Shown here one piece after another: positions 26,738-38,290 of a stretch of 64,000 nucleotides of DNA. This DNA is from Xestospongia bergquistia (lineage: Eukaryota; Porifera; Demospongiae; Haplosclerida; Petrosiidae): assembly GCA_963965975.1 (NCBI GenBank), contig OZ014418.1:2299775-2363774 (forward strand), read 5' to 3'. The position numbers were made by a program, and so were the translations under genes. The notes beneath the pieces were generated by a model. It searched no databases, had not been told where the DNA came from, and worked only from the letters and a program-made list of their open reading frames with translations. Each line of letters begins with the position of its first letter. The stretch's first letter is position 1.

Positions 26738-26850
26738 ATCTAGACTTACATGTACGTTCTTTTCTTTGACATTTAACTTAAAAGCAAGGTCTTTTTTTGA
26801 AATATATCTGGGTAGTTATTTTGATCAAATTCTGACTCTGTCGCAGTTAT
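26271..26850 (-). pseudogene. Homeobox copy 2, homeodomain excised
   Basis: Minus-strand reading from 26671 joins KTRTRV directly to NRRRAKKRKTAATHG (junction near 26527-26535): homeodomain positions from about 7 to 50 are missing although the frame stays open. Upstream lie a stray exon-3 start (DCFQNRRAKKRK, about 26618-26658, W48 changed to C) and a truncated exon 2 ending in the usual GTAAGT donor (about 26755-26840). Exon 1 is absent. The order is scrambled relative to the complete copy. Confidence 0.75.
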
Positions 26851-27540
26851 GATCACCAAGCTCTTTAAGCGAAGCAGACTAATATGACAAAATTTTGCAA
26901 CTCTGGTCTCTTTTATGCCGATAGATAAGGAGTTCTCTTTGATGTAATAATGTTTGTACTGTGAAAAGTAACATTCTGTTAGATTACTCTTTAAAATATG
27001 ACTGGTATTACTTTGTTGAGTTTGCTGAGCTCGTTGACACTTCTATGTAATGAAAACTGATAAACCGACAAAGAACAAAAATAAATATACATAAAATATT
27101 CTAAAAAATTAATAAAACCTATAATAATAGTAAGATTAATAATTAATAAAGATTAATTAAGATAATTAAAATTGTAAGATTAATAATTATTAATTAAGAT
27201 TAATAATATGACCATGTGAGTACAAAATTAATGATGATTTGAGTGTTGTTTACTAACGGCTTCTGTCCTTGTTGTCTTGAGCTCTGATAGCTATTTTAAA
27301 CTATTAATAGCAAAGAAGTGTTCTTTGCAGAGAAAGAGCAATAAGATATACAGTTCGCATTTGTAAGTCTTGTAGATTAACTTGTCATGGCTTGGAATGG
27401 CACTAAAATAGTGATGTATTACATATTGTATATGTGGGTGGGTAGCTAACTTAGTAATTGGTTGGAGTTCATTATATAACTTTAACATGTTATATTAAAT
27501 GTTAAATCATAAAATACTAAACTATTTAGTAAATATACCA

Positions 27541-28015
27541 TGTGGAAGATTTATAACACCATTATGGTTACTGTCAACCTTTGTATTCTATTAGTTCAAC
27601 AGCCACTCTGTTCTGTGGGAGATGTCCTACTAGTGAATGGTCCTAACGATAATACTGGAGCAGTTGAAATATGTAATGGTAGTCATTACGTGGGTGTATG
27701 CAAGGATGGGACAGCAATGATGCTGCTGTTATATGTCAACAATTAAAACAAACCAATCAATGTAAGTAATGATTATAACAATGAAATAATTCATAGTCAT
27801 TGATATCACTATTGTAGTATGTTAAAGACACTATGTATAAAATTGTAAACTATAGCTGTCTTGTTTACCAGTAGTAAGAGTAAGTACAGAGAGTAATATG
27901 TGGTCCTTCAAATTGTAGAAGTCCCATGTGTCAAGATAATGGGAGACGTTTTGCTTTTACAAGTACTTGTGATGGCTATTCAACTAGACGAGCCTCCTAG
28001 TCTGTGTGATGGTAA
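27541..28015 (+). pseudogene. SRCR-domain gene start, copy 2 (frameshift)
   Basis: Leader MWKIYNTIMVTVNLCILLVQ and SRCR start are intact through YVGVC, then a 4-base deletion (GTATGCAAGGATGG where the good copy has GTATGCAGACAAGGATGG, near 27700) shifts the frame. The downstream Cys-rich block at about 27900-28015 is present. Confidence 0.72.
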
Positions 28016-29000
28016 ATCAACTAGATTTCTGTAGCTACAAAGTATTTTTCATTCTTCGATTAAACATTTAATATAGATTAAGTAGTAATACCATATGCTA
28101 GGTCAGTTAGTACTAAAGCAATTTCATTTTTGATCGAGTTTAACTTTCTGTAATGAGTACCACTTGGTAAATTTTATTCTTGTTCATTTTTAGTTAAACA
28201 ATACCAGCAATTTACATAGTAAGACAAAATTAAAGAAGAGTATTATATAACAAAATGTAGTTTTACACATAATGAACTCGTGTTAGTATTAACTCTTCTC
28301 CTATCCTATATGATTAATTGAATTATGAAATAAAAATCATTGTCCATTTTCTCATTTAGTTTTCTCTCAAAGTTTTGTTAACTCAACCTGAGAGAGTAGA
28401 AGACACTAACTCTCATATGGTGTCTCCTGTACTACTAGGTTTATATATATATATATATTTCATTCAATTATCTATCTCTCATAATACATGTTGTACATGT
28501 ATGTGTACCTGTATATGGTAATGTTATTTTCTGATCAATGGTGTGAATTTTAATATATTTAACACTTTACTCAACTATGTACATCATAAAATCATAAAAA
28601 GTGAAATATTTTATTAAGAAATTGACACCTTTGAGTGCCATACTGGACTACAAAGTTGAGACCTACTAAAATATAATATAACTCAATGTTTGTAGATTGG
28701 TCTTCATTACTACAAAACCATCATGTATTACCAAAAAACAATACTAGATTCTATACAATGAGTAGTAAGGATTATATCTATAGTGGACAGTTTATATCTT
28801 TAGAAACTGTCCTAGTTATAGAGGTGTCTTCAATACGGAAGTTAATAGTACTAACTTGATGTTAGCATTGGATTAAACTTGACTGTATGTAGTTTTATTA
28901 ATTCAGAGTATCCCTTTTAGAGAGATTCATTTGGTCAGCATAGTCCTTATCCACTAGCAATAGAAATTAACTATGTATGTGCTTGTTTAATTGTTTAAGT

Positions 29001-29038
<38 letters not shown>
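28016..29038. other. Array spacer with two unassigned exon-like blocks
   Basis: Block 1 (28359-28440, FSLKVLLTQPERVEDTNSH) and block 2 (28695-28830, NNTRFYTMSSKDYIYSGQF) are bounded by plausible AG/GT signals and recur at 33700/34050 and, for block 2, at 37050. I do not recognise their family. They precede ATG2-like exons in every unit and could be upstream ATG2 exons or another gene. Simple TA and CT repeats at 28440-28460 and 29004-29032. Confidence 0.4.
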
Positions 29039-29039
<1 letters not shown>

Positions 29040-29842
29040 CACTTTTCTCTCTATATGAATTCTTTCAACAACTAACACCATCCTCTCAATCCTCTTCCAA
29101 GCAAGAAGGTATACATGGTTAGTTTTTTACATCAATTTAACATATGTCATGTGATCTTCACATGATTAAGTCATTAGGATAACTCTGTGATTAAGGCTTT
29201 GTAAATGCTTACAATGTTGTGACTACAGTAAGGTTTTGTTATACAATGTTGTCTTAGTATTTAATTACTAACATATTAATATAATAATTAGTTAAATGAT
29301 CTAATGTAACAAGTAGTTAATTAATTACTTAAGTCCATTACATTAAATTCATTGTCTACAGAAGTCCAGTAGGACAGTCTGAGATCATCATATTATACTA
29401 TTGATCCCTAACATCTAAATCTTAAACATTATGTATTAAAGTGTGTGACCAAAGATAGGACTATCCTACTGGACCTTGTCCAAAAGTCAGCTGTCCCATT
29501 GGACTTTCGTAATTGTCAATATTCAGTGTGATATTGTTTAGTATGTGGTTATTGTGGCATAGTTTATAACATAAAAATTAATGATCTATTTAGGATAGTC
29601 TAACTATTCTGTATCCTTACCATCTCTCAATATTATTATAATATTTCTTAGGGTTTAGGTGACACTGCTTGGGACTTGTAGCTGCTACTGATCATGAAGA
29701 GTATGGTGTAACAGGAGCTGTGGGCGGAGTCCTGCGTCATTTACCAGGTAACATAGTGCATCTATCATCTTTGCTTCAAAAGCAAATCAATTTGTTCCAG
29801 AAGCAAAGAAAGAAGCTTCTGAGAAATGGAAGACCAATCAAT
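29039..29842 (+). pseudogene. ATG2-like fragment, copy 4 (mostly deleted)
   Basis: Keeps a frameshifted version of the DTFFFLYEFF exon (29036-29108), then jumps through unrelated DNA to the end of the family (AATDHEEYGVTGAVGGVL at 29685-29745 and the EAKKEASEKW exon, about 29780-29842). The central exons are gone, replaced by the 29.2-29.6 kb insert. Confidence 0.55.
29362..29507. mobile_element. Possible inverted-repeat insertion
   Basis: AGTCCAGTAGGACAG at the left recurs inverted twice at the right (CTATCCTACTGGAC near 29461 and CTGTCCCATTGGACTT near 29490). The block interrupts ATG2-like copy 4 and is not seen in the other units. No clear target duplication, so the call is tentative. Confidence 0.35.
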
Positions 29843-30091
29843 AATGTTTATATCATTGTTGTGTTAATATATGCAAAAATCTGAGAAGACAGTATAATGT
29901 AATAATAATATTAATAATATTAATATATTGTGTTGTATACATTGTCTTAACTTGTTGTGCTTTTAACTTTGTAAATAGCAGATAAAGTAAGTCGAAAAAT
30001 AATTTGAAGTAAAACATTATTAATATTTTAAATAAATTAATAAAGTTAAATACAATAAATAGTAGATTCCAATTTAATATTATTTGGTTCA

Positions 30092-30668
30092 TTATCGTAT
30101 TCTAGTGGTATCTCCAGTGGGAGGTAAAGTATAGATTGGACATGAGAATAATTGATTAAATGGAGGCAAAACAGTACGAAGAGTTGGTGTTGTGGTTAAT
30201 GGCAGAGGTCTAGTGGTTTTGATCGGAGCTGAGTATGAATAGCTGTTAGGAAGTGAACTGTAGAAAAGTTGATCAAACGAAGGTAAGACTGGATGATCAG
30301 TAGGTGTGGTGGTTAATGGGAAAGTTCTAGTGGCTGTGATTGGCTGTGATGTGAAAGGGAAGTATGGAGGTTCAGATAATTTAGTGGTAGTGTAGATAAA
30401 ACTGAGATTTCCTTTACCAGAACTGCTAGTATTCGAGCCAGAAACAAGAGGTACATGTGGACCATGTTGGCCATCCGTTTTCCTTTTCTTGGCACGTCTA
30501 TTTTGGAACCAATCCTGTGTGAAAACAAAAGAAAATATATTTGCCATGCTTTAGTTTAGTTATATATATATATATGTAATCTAGACTTACATGTACGTTC
30601 TTTTCTTTGACATTTAACTTAACAGCAAGGTCTTTTTTTTCAAATATATCAGGGTAGTTATTTTTATC
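30092..30668 (-). pseudogene. Homeobox copy 3, long C terminus
   Basis: Exon 3 (30092-30514) starts DWFQNRRAKKRK and continues past FDQLFY for another ~60 residues with a duplicated TTTPT..PLTT pattern, ending TGDTTRIR. It is therefore probably closest to the ancestral C terminus. Only the last part of exon 2 remains (30591-30668, NYPDIF to NVH), broken where ATG2-like sequence begins at about 30670. No helix 1 and no exon 1, so no functional homeodomain. Confidence 0.75.
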
Positions 30669-30669
30669 A

Positions 30670-31211
30670 ATAACTACCTAGGATTAAGTCACTTCGATAA
30701 CTCTGAGATTACATTGAAAGCTATTACATATAAACAAGGGTCAGTTAGTAGCCATTATTGTATGTACAATATTAACAATAGCTAATGATGAAGGTACTCA
30801 TTTTGTTCTTTGCCTCAGGATATTAAGATTGAACCAATTACTGGATCAGGTTGTTGCAGAGTGGTTAGAGGATATTAAAACTTATCAGTTGCCATGCATA
30901 CTTCAAGGAGTTGGTCCCTTGTATCATGTCACCCAATTATGTATGAGAAAATAATATGATGAAGTCTATCATCTTCTCTCTCTCTCTCTTCTCACAGTTC
31001 AAGGTGTAGTAGATTTGTTGTGGTTACCAGTACAACAATATCAAGAAGATGGAGGTATCGTTTGGGGAGCTGTGGGTCATTTACCAGGTAACATATTGCA
31101 TCCTATCATGTTCGCTTCAGAAGCAACTTGACATGTTTTGGGTGAAGTAAAGAATCAATTTGTTCCAGAAGCAAAGAAAGAAGCTTCTGAGAAATGGAAG
31201 ACCAATCAATA
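30670..31211 (+). pseudogene. ATG2-like C-terminal fragment, copy 5
   Basis: Starts inside the GILLGLSH exon (LGLSHFDNSEITLKAITY). Its third exon (about 30818-30939) reads GILRLNQLLDQVVAEWLED without the TGA found in copies 1-3, so the exon is open here. The DLLWLPVQQYQEDGG exon (30999-31087) has R to G and a deletion joining WGAVGHLPG. The terminal EASEKWKTNQ exon is present. Confidence 0.6.
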
Positions 31212-31412
31212 ATGTTTATATCATTGTTGTGTTAATATATGAGAGGATAGTATAATATAATAAAATCAAAATATTGTATATATTGTCTTAACATGTTGTG
31301 CTTTTAACTTTGTAATCCACAATAATAAGTAAAAAGATAATTTGAATTCTAACATTATTAATAGGTAAATTAGTTAATTAGTTGTATCTACAATAGGAGG
31401 TAAGTAGTTTGG

Positions 31413-32181
31413 CTAATAGAAAAGTTGATCAAACGAAGGTACAACAGGATGATCAGTAGGTGTGGTGGTTAATGGAAAAGTTCTAGTTGTTGTGATTGGC
31501 TGTGATGTGAAACACTTCAACGGGATGTATGGAGGTTGAGATAATTGTTCAGTGGTAGTGTAAATAAAACTGAGATTTCCTTTACCAGAACTGCTAGTAT
31601 TCGAGTCAGAAACAAGAGGTACATGTGGACCATGTGTGGCAGCAGTTTTCCTTTTCTTGGCACGTCTATTTTGGAACCAATCCTGTGTGAAAACAAAAGA
31701 AAATATATTTTCCATGCTTTAGTTTAGTTGTATATATATATATGCAATCTAGACTTACATGTACGTTCGTTTCTTTGACATTTAACTTAGCAGCAAGGTC
31801 TTTTTTTTGAAATATATCTGGGTAGTTATTTTGATCAAATTCTGACTCTAAAAGGAGTAGTTGTTCTTTCGTATAGTGTACTCTGGTTCTTGTTTTCTGT
31901 ATTACGTTATCGCCATCTGGTTCTTTGTTCATCTCCTCGGCTTTTCTTTTCAGTCCTAAATAAAGCAGTTTTCCTTTTCTTGGCACGTCTATTTTGGAAG
32001 CAATCCTGTGTGAAAACAAAAGAAAATATATTTGCTATGCTTTAGTTTAGTTATATATATATATATATATATATGCAATCTAGACTTACATGTACGTTCT
32101 TTTCTTTGACATTTAACTTAAAAGCAAGGTCTTTTTTTGAAATATATCTGGGTAGTTATTTTGATCAAATTCTGACTCTGT
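31413..32181 (-). pseudogene. Homeobox copy 4 (no exon 1)
   Basis: Exon 3 (31413-31682) and exon 2 (31759-31955) together encode an apparently complete homeodomain (KTRTRVHYTKEQL to WFQNRRAKKRK). Upstream, instead of exon 1, are a stray exon-3 start with W48 changed to C (31969-32009) and half of exon 2 (32090-32181). A transcript could in principle read through, with an open frame starting MFSHRIASKIDVPRKGKLLY, but the proper start is missing. Exon 2 has two extra residues (NVIQ) relative to the complete gene. Confidence 0.7.
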
Positions 32182-32881
32182 CGCAGTTATGATCACCAAG
32201 CTCTTTAAGCGAAGCAGACTAATATGACAAAATTTTGCAACTCTGGTCTCTTTTATGCCGATAGATGAGGAGTTCTCTTTGATGTAATAATTTTTGTACT
32301 GTGAAAAGTAACATTCTGTTAGATTACTCTTTAAAATATGACTGGTATTACTTTGTTGAGTTTGCTGAGCTCGTTGACACTTCTATGTAATGAAAACTGA
32401 TAAACCGACAAAGAACAAAAATAAATATACATAAAATATTCTAAAAAATTAATAAAACCTATAATAATAGTAAGATTAATAATTAATAAATATTAATTAA
32501 GATAATTAAAATTGTAAGATTAATAATTATTAATTAAGATTAATAATATGACCATGTGAGTACAAAATTAATGATGATTTGAGTGTTGTTTACTAACGGC
32601 TTCTGTCCTTGTTCTCTTGAGCTCTGATAGCTATTTTAAACTGTCAATAGCAAAGAAGTGTTCTTTGCAGAGAAAGAGTCATAAGATATATACAGTTCGC
32701 ATTTGTAAGTCTTGTAGATTAACTTGCCATGGCTTGGAATGGCACTAAAATAGTGATGTATTACATATTGTATATGTGGGTGGGTAGCTAACTTAGTAAT
32801 TGGTTGGAGTTCATTATATAACTTTAACATGTTATATTAAATGTTAAATCATAAAATACTAAACTATTTAGTCAATATACC

Positions 32882-33360
32882 ATGTGGAAGATTTATAACG
32901 CCATTATGGTTACTGTCAACCTTTGTATTCTATTAGTTCAACAGCCACTCTGTTCTGTGGGAGATGTCCTACTAGTGAATGGTCCTAACGATAATACTGG
33001 AGCAGTTGAAATATGTAATGGTAGTCATTACGTGGGTGTATGCAGACAAGGATGGGACAGCAATGATGCTGCTGTTATATGTCGACAATTAAAACTAACC
33101 AATCAATGTAAGTTATGATTATAACAATGAAATAATTCATAGTCATTGATATCACTATTGTAGTATGTTAAAGACACTATGTATAAAATTGTAAACTATA
33201 GCTGTCTTGTTTACCAGTAGTAAGAGTAAGTACCAAGAGTAATATGTGGCCCTTCAAATTGTAGAAGTCCCATGTGTCAAGATAATGGGAGACGTTTTGC
33301 TTTTACAAGTACTTGTGATGGCTATTCAACTAGATGAGCCTCCTAGTCTGTGTGATGATA
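32882..33360 (+). CDS. SRCR-domain secreted protein start, copy 3 (best copy)
   Basis: Exon 1 (32882-33107) is open: a hydrophobic leader MWKIYNAIMVTVNLCILLVQ, then the first half of an SRCR domain with VEIC, VGVCRQGWDSNDAAVICRQL and a closing NQC, ending at a GTAAGT donor. SRCR modules bind ligands outside the cell in scavenger receptors. The next exon-like block (about 33240-33358) is Cys-bearing but hits TGA after STR, so at best this is a truncated protein of about 110 aa; the second half of the SRCR fold is not seen. It could equally be a pseudogene. Confidence 0.5.
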
Positions 33361-33779
33361 AGTCAACTAGATCTCTGTAACTATAAAGTATTTTTTATTC
33401 TTTGATTAAACATTTAATATTGACTAAGTAGTAATACTATATGTTAGGTCAGTTAGTACTAAAGCAATTTCATTTTTGATTGAGTTTAACTTTCTGTAAT
33501 GAGTACCACTTGGTAAATTTTATTCTTGTTCATTTTTATGAAACAATACCAGCAATTTACATAGTAAGACAAAATTAAAGAAGAGTATTATATAACAAAA
33601 TGTAGTTTTACACATAATGAACTCATGTTAGTATTAACTCTTCTCCTATATGATTAATTGAATTATGAAATAACAATCATTGTCCATTTTCTCATTTAGT
33701 TTTCTCTCAAAGCTTTGTTAACTCAACCTGAGACAGTAGAAGACACTAACTCTCATATGGTATCTCCTATACCACAAGG

Positions 33780-33820
<41 letters not shown>

Positions 33821-34454
33821 CATTCAATTATCTGTCTCTCATAATACATGTTGTACATGTATGTGTACCTTTATATGGTAATGTTATTTTCTGTTCAATG
33901 GTGTGAATTTTAATATATTTCTCAACTATGTACATCATAAAATCATAAAAAGTGAAATATTTTATTTAAAAATTGACATCTTTGAGTGTCATACTGGACT
34001 GCAAAGTTGAGACCTACTAAAATATAATATAAGTCAATGTTTGTAGATTGGTCTTCATTACTACAAAACCATCATGTAATACCAAAAAACAATACTAGAT
34101 TCTATACAATGAGTAGTAAGGATTATATCTATAGTGGACAGCTTATATCTTTAGAAACTGTCCTAGTTATAGAGGTGTCTTCAATACGGAAGTTAATAGT
34201 ACTAACTTGATGTTAGCATAGGATTAAACTTGAGTGTATGTAGTTTTATTAATTCAGAGTATCCCTTTTAGAGAGATTCATTTGGTCAGCATAGTCCTTA
34301 TCCACTAGCAATATAAATTAACTATGTATGTACTTATATAAATCAAATGTTATATGCTATAAATCAATGACTATAATATCATTATAAATTAACTATGTTA
34401 TGTGCTGTAATCATTATCTGTAATCATTCTCTCTAATCTCTCTTTCTGTCATAG
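33361..34454. other. Array spacer, copy of 28.0-29.0 kb
   Basis: Holds the same two unassigned exon-like blocks (about 33702-33778, SLKALLTQPETVEDTNSH; and 34047-34181, SSKDYIYSGQLISLETVLVI) and a TA microsatellite at 33782-33819. Confidence 0.5.
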
Positions 34455-35363
34455 GACACTTTTTTCTTTCTCTATGAATTCTTTCAACAACTAATACCAT
34501 CCTCTCAATCCTCTTCCAAACAAGAAGGTAAGTAAATTATACACATCATATTATCTTAATATTAATTTCTAACAACAGGAGCAACAAATTCATCAACAGA
34601 GAACATCAATCAATTACATCAGGTCACTGTTAGAACCTAAAGGTCACAAAAAGATCAAGTTAATACTCCAGCAGTTATTTTCATCAAATCATTTGTCTTC
34701 TATCCTGATGTACCAATACACATAAACTATGAAGCTAAGAGATTATACTCTGAACAAGTGGTTAGTTTTATACATCAATTTAACATAATGTCATGTGATC
34801 TTCACATGATAGGGCACTCTATCAGGGATACTCCTAGGATTAAGTCACTTGGATAACTCTGAGATTACATTGAAAGCTATTACATATAAACAAGGGTCAG
34901 TTAGTAGCCATTATTGTATGTACAATATTAACAATAGCTAATGATGAAGGTACTCATTTTGTTCTTTGCCTCAGGATATTAGGATTGAACCAATTACTGG
35001 ATCAGGTTGTTGCAGAGTGATTACAGGATGTTAAAAGTTATCAGTTGCCATGCATACTTCAAAGAGTTGGTCCCTTGTATCATGTCACCCAATTATGTAT
35101 GAGAAAATAATATGATGAACTCTATCATCTTCTCTCTCTCTTTTCTCACAGTTCAAGGTGTAGTAGATTTGTTGTGGTTACCAGTACAACAATATCAAGA
35201 AGATGGAGGTATCGTTTGGGGAGCTGTGGGTCATTTACCAGGTAACATATTGCATCCTATCATGTTCGCTTCAGAAGCAACTTGACATGTGTTGGGTGAA
35301 GTAAAGAATCAATTTGTTCCAGAAGCAAAGAAAGAAGCTTCTGAGAAATGGAAGACCAATTAA
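34455..35363 (+). pseudogene. ATG2-like C-terminal fragment, copy 6
   Basis: Exons in order: DTFFFLYEFFQQL (34455-34529), STENINQLHQ, VPIHINYEAKR (D to N), GTLSGILLGLSHLDNSEITL, GILGLNQLLDQVVAE and GVVDLLWLPVQQYQEDGG, then EASEKWKTN. The third exon lacks the TGA of copies 1-3 and keeps the conserved ILGL reading, but TGG to TGA follows AE (near 35019). So the copies died by different mutations. Confidence 0.62.
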
Positions 35364-35565
35364 TAATGTTTATATCATTGTTGTGTTAATATATACAAAA
35401 ATCTGAGAAGATAGTATAATATAAAATATAATAAAATCAAAATATTGTATATATTGTCTTAACATGTTGTGTTTTTAACTTTGTAATCCACAATAATAAG
35501 TAAAAAAATAATTTGAATTCTAACATTATTAATAGGTAAATTAGTTAAGGAGGTAAGTAGTTTGG

Positions 35566-36333
35566 CTAATAGAAAAGTTGATCAAACGAAGGTAGAACAG
35601 GATGATCAGTAGGTGTGGTGGTTAATGGAAAAGTTCTAGTTGTTGTGATTGGCTGTGATGTGAAACACTTCAACGGGATGTATGGAGGTTGAGATAATTG
35701 TTCAGTGGTAGTGTAAATAAAACTGAGATTTCCTTTACCAGAACTGCTAGTATTCGAGCCAGAAACAAGAGGTACATGTGGACCATGTGTGGCAGCAGTT
35801 TTCCTTTTCTTGGCACGTCTATTTTGGAACAAATCCTGTGTGAAAACAAAAGAAAATATATTTTCCATGCTTTAGTTTAGTTGTATATATATGCAATCTA
35901 GACTTACATGTACGTTCTTTTTTTTGACATTTAACTTAGCAGCAAGGTCTTCTTTTTGAAATATATCTGGGTAGTTATTTTGATCAAATTCTGACTCTAA
36001 AAGGAGTAGTTGTTCTTTCGTATAGTGTACTCTGGTTCTTGTTTTCTGTATTACGTTATCGCCATCTGGTTCTTTGTTCATCTCCTCGGCTTTTCTTTTC
36101 AGTCCTAAATAAAGCAGTTTTCCTTTTCTTGGCACGTCTATTTTGGAAGCAATCCTGTGTGAAAACAAAAGAAAATATATTTGCTATGCTTTAGTTTAGT
36201 TATATATATATATATATATATATGCAATCTAGACTTACATGTACGTTCTTTTCTTTGACATTTAACTTAAAAGCAAGGTCTTCTTTTTGAAATATATCTG
36301 GGTAGTTATTTTGATCAAATTCTGACTCTGTCG
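35566..36333 (-). pseudogene. Homeobox copy 5 (W48 to L)
   Basis: Same layout as copy 4: exon 3 (35566-35835), exon 2 (35908-36104), stray exon-3 and exon-2 pieces upstream to 36333, no exon 1. Exon 3 begins DLFQNRRAKKRK: the invariant Trp 48 of the homeodomain core is Leu (TTG), and exon 2 has KKKN for KEKN. The fold would be destabilised. Confidence 0.75.
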
Positions 36334-37490
36334 CAGTTATAATCACCAAGGTCTTTAAGCGAAGCAGACTAATATGACAAAATTTTGCAACTCTGGTCTC
36401 TTTTATGCCGATAGATAAGGAGTTCTCTTTGATGTAATAATGTTTGTACTGTGAAAAGTAACATTCTGTTAGATTACTCTTTAAAATATGACTGGTATTA
36501 CTTTGTTGAGTTTGCTGAGCTCGTTGACACTTCTATGTAATGAAAACTGATAAACCGACAAAGAACAAAAATAAATATACATAAAATATTATAAAAAATT
36601 AATAAAACCTATAATAATAGTAAGATTAATAATTAACAAAGATTAATTAAGATAATTAAAATTGTAAGATTAATAATTAATTAAGATTAATAATATGACC
36701 ATGTGAGTACAAAATTAATGATGATTTGAGTGTTGTTTACTAACGGCTTCTGTCCTTGTTCTCTTGAGCTCTGATAGCTATTTTAAACTGTCAACAGCAA
36801 AGAAGTGTTCTTTGCAGAGAAAGAGTCATAAGATATATACAGTTCGCATTTGTAAGTCTTGTAGATTAACTTGTCATGGCTTGGAATGGCACTAAAATAG
36901 TGATGTATTACATATTGTATATGTGGGTGGGTAGCTAACTTAGTAATTGGTTGGAGTTCATTATATAACTTTAACATGTTATATTAAATGTTAAATCATA
37001 AAATACTAAACTATTTAGTAAATATACCATGTGGAAGATTTATAACACCATTATGGTCTTCATTACTACAAAACCATCATGTAATACCAAAAAACAATAC
37101 TAGATTCTATACAATGAGTAGTAAGGATTATATCTATAGTGGACAGCTTATATCTTTAGAAACTGTCCTAGTTATAGAGGTGTCTTCAATATGGAAGTTA
37201 ATAGTACTAACTTGATGTTAGCATGGGATTAAACTTGAGTGTATGTAGTTTTATTAATTCAGAGTATCCCTTTTAGAGAGATTCATTTGGTCAGCATAGT
37301 CCTTATCCACTAGCAATATAAATTAACTATGTATGTACTTATATAAATCAAATGTTATATGCTATAAATCAATGACTATAATATCATTATAAATTAACTA
37401 TGTTATGTGCTGTAATCATTATCTGTAATCATTCTCTCTAATCTTTCTTTCTGTCATAGGACATCAGAGAAGAACAGTCAAGAACATCAG
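36334..37490. other. Last array unit, truncated SRCR start and unknown exon
   Basis: Contains the divergent promoter block, then only the first ~10 residues of the SRCR leader (from 37029), cut at ATTATGG and joined directly to the unassigned SSKDYIYSGQLISL block (about 37052-37185). At 37460 the expected ATG2-like exon after CATAG is replaced by unrelated sequence (GACATCAGAGAAG), marking the right edge of the array. Confidence 0.6.
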
Positions 37491-37629
37491 GCCAATCACA
37501 GTAAGAACTTCCAAGTAGAGTCCTGTAGAAACGAAGGGTGAAAATAAAAATCTTTACACAAACAAATTATTAAAAAATAAAATAAAAAAAGAAAAGAAAT
37601 AAATAAAGATGACATAACTAAAAGAAAAA

Positions 37630-37738
37630 GATGATCCAGCGATGAGGCGAGTCGATCCAACGAAGTGAGGAGATGATCCAACGATGAGGCGAGTCGATCC
37701 AACGAAGTGACGAGATGATCCAGCGACGAGGCGAGTCG
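37630..37738. repeat. GC-richer 42-bp tandem repeat
   Basis: About 2.6 copies of a 42-base unit starting GATGATCCAACGATGAGGCG, with a weaker half-period (GATCCAACGA recurs within each unit). Composition is clearly different from the AT-rich surroundings. Minus-strand reading gives a repeated STRLI.GSSPHFVG pattern inside a short open frame (37554-37760) with a hydrophobic end; I do not call it a gene. Confidence 0.8.
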
Positions 37739-37739
37739 T

Positions 37740-38290
37740 AGAGAAGATAGATAGAGGCATGAAGAATGGAGTACCTTTTATATCATCAAGAGGTCTTTCT
37801 CACGCTTCAATTTGACAACCAGTCGAGAAAACTCGTGAAAAATTTGTCACCTCCACAACTACCCGCGTGATCAACATTAATTGATTTTTAATTCATCTAA
37901 TTAACAATTAATTAAAAGTCTTCAACAGTACTTTAACTATTCTACAACTTGTTATTAGAAAGAAATATATTTGTAATACAATGTCTATATGTGATATAGG
38001 GTACAATATTTCTGTCAGAAAATTCCAAACTAGTCAGTTTAAAGGTCTCAAAATCATTTTCTGTTACAATATGACTATATCAATATAATATTATGAATTA
38101 GTGAAACTAGTAGACAGCTTTCATAGTGTATCAGACTAGTTGTATGAACTCAGACCAGCCATTGCTATATAGTAGCTTGGAGGGAAGCCCTCTATTTGTA
38201 AAGGGTGTGGGGAACAGTTTTGCACAGTCTAGCATTCTTACAGTAAAATAATGTGTTGAGAATTTGAGGTGTGGTTTATCTGACGATAAA
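37740..38290. other. Intergenic, nothing certain
   Basis: No supported gene. A plus-strand stretch near 38281-38350 reads DKLSVEFIVTDAWQNGIIRQ then stops, with stops upstream; its origin is unknown. Confidence 0.3.

Noticed and set aside
30313..30528. 71-aa minus-strand ORF overlapping homeobox copy 3
   Set aside because: Alternative frame of exon 3; the frame with WFQNRRAKKRK is the conserved one.
37554..37760. 68-aa minus-strand ORF with repeated GSTRLI motif
   Set aside because: Arises from the 42-bp tandem repeat followed by an AT-rich hydrophobic reading.
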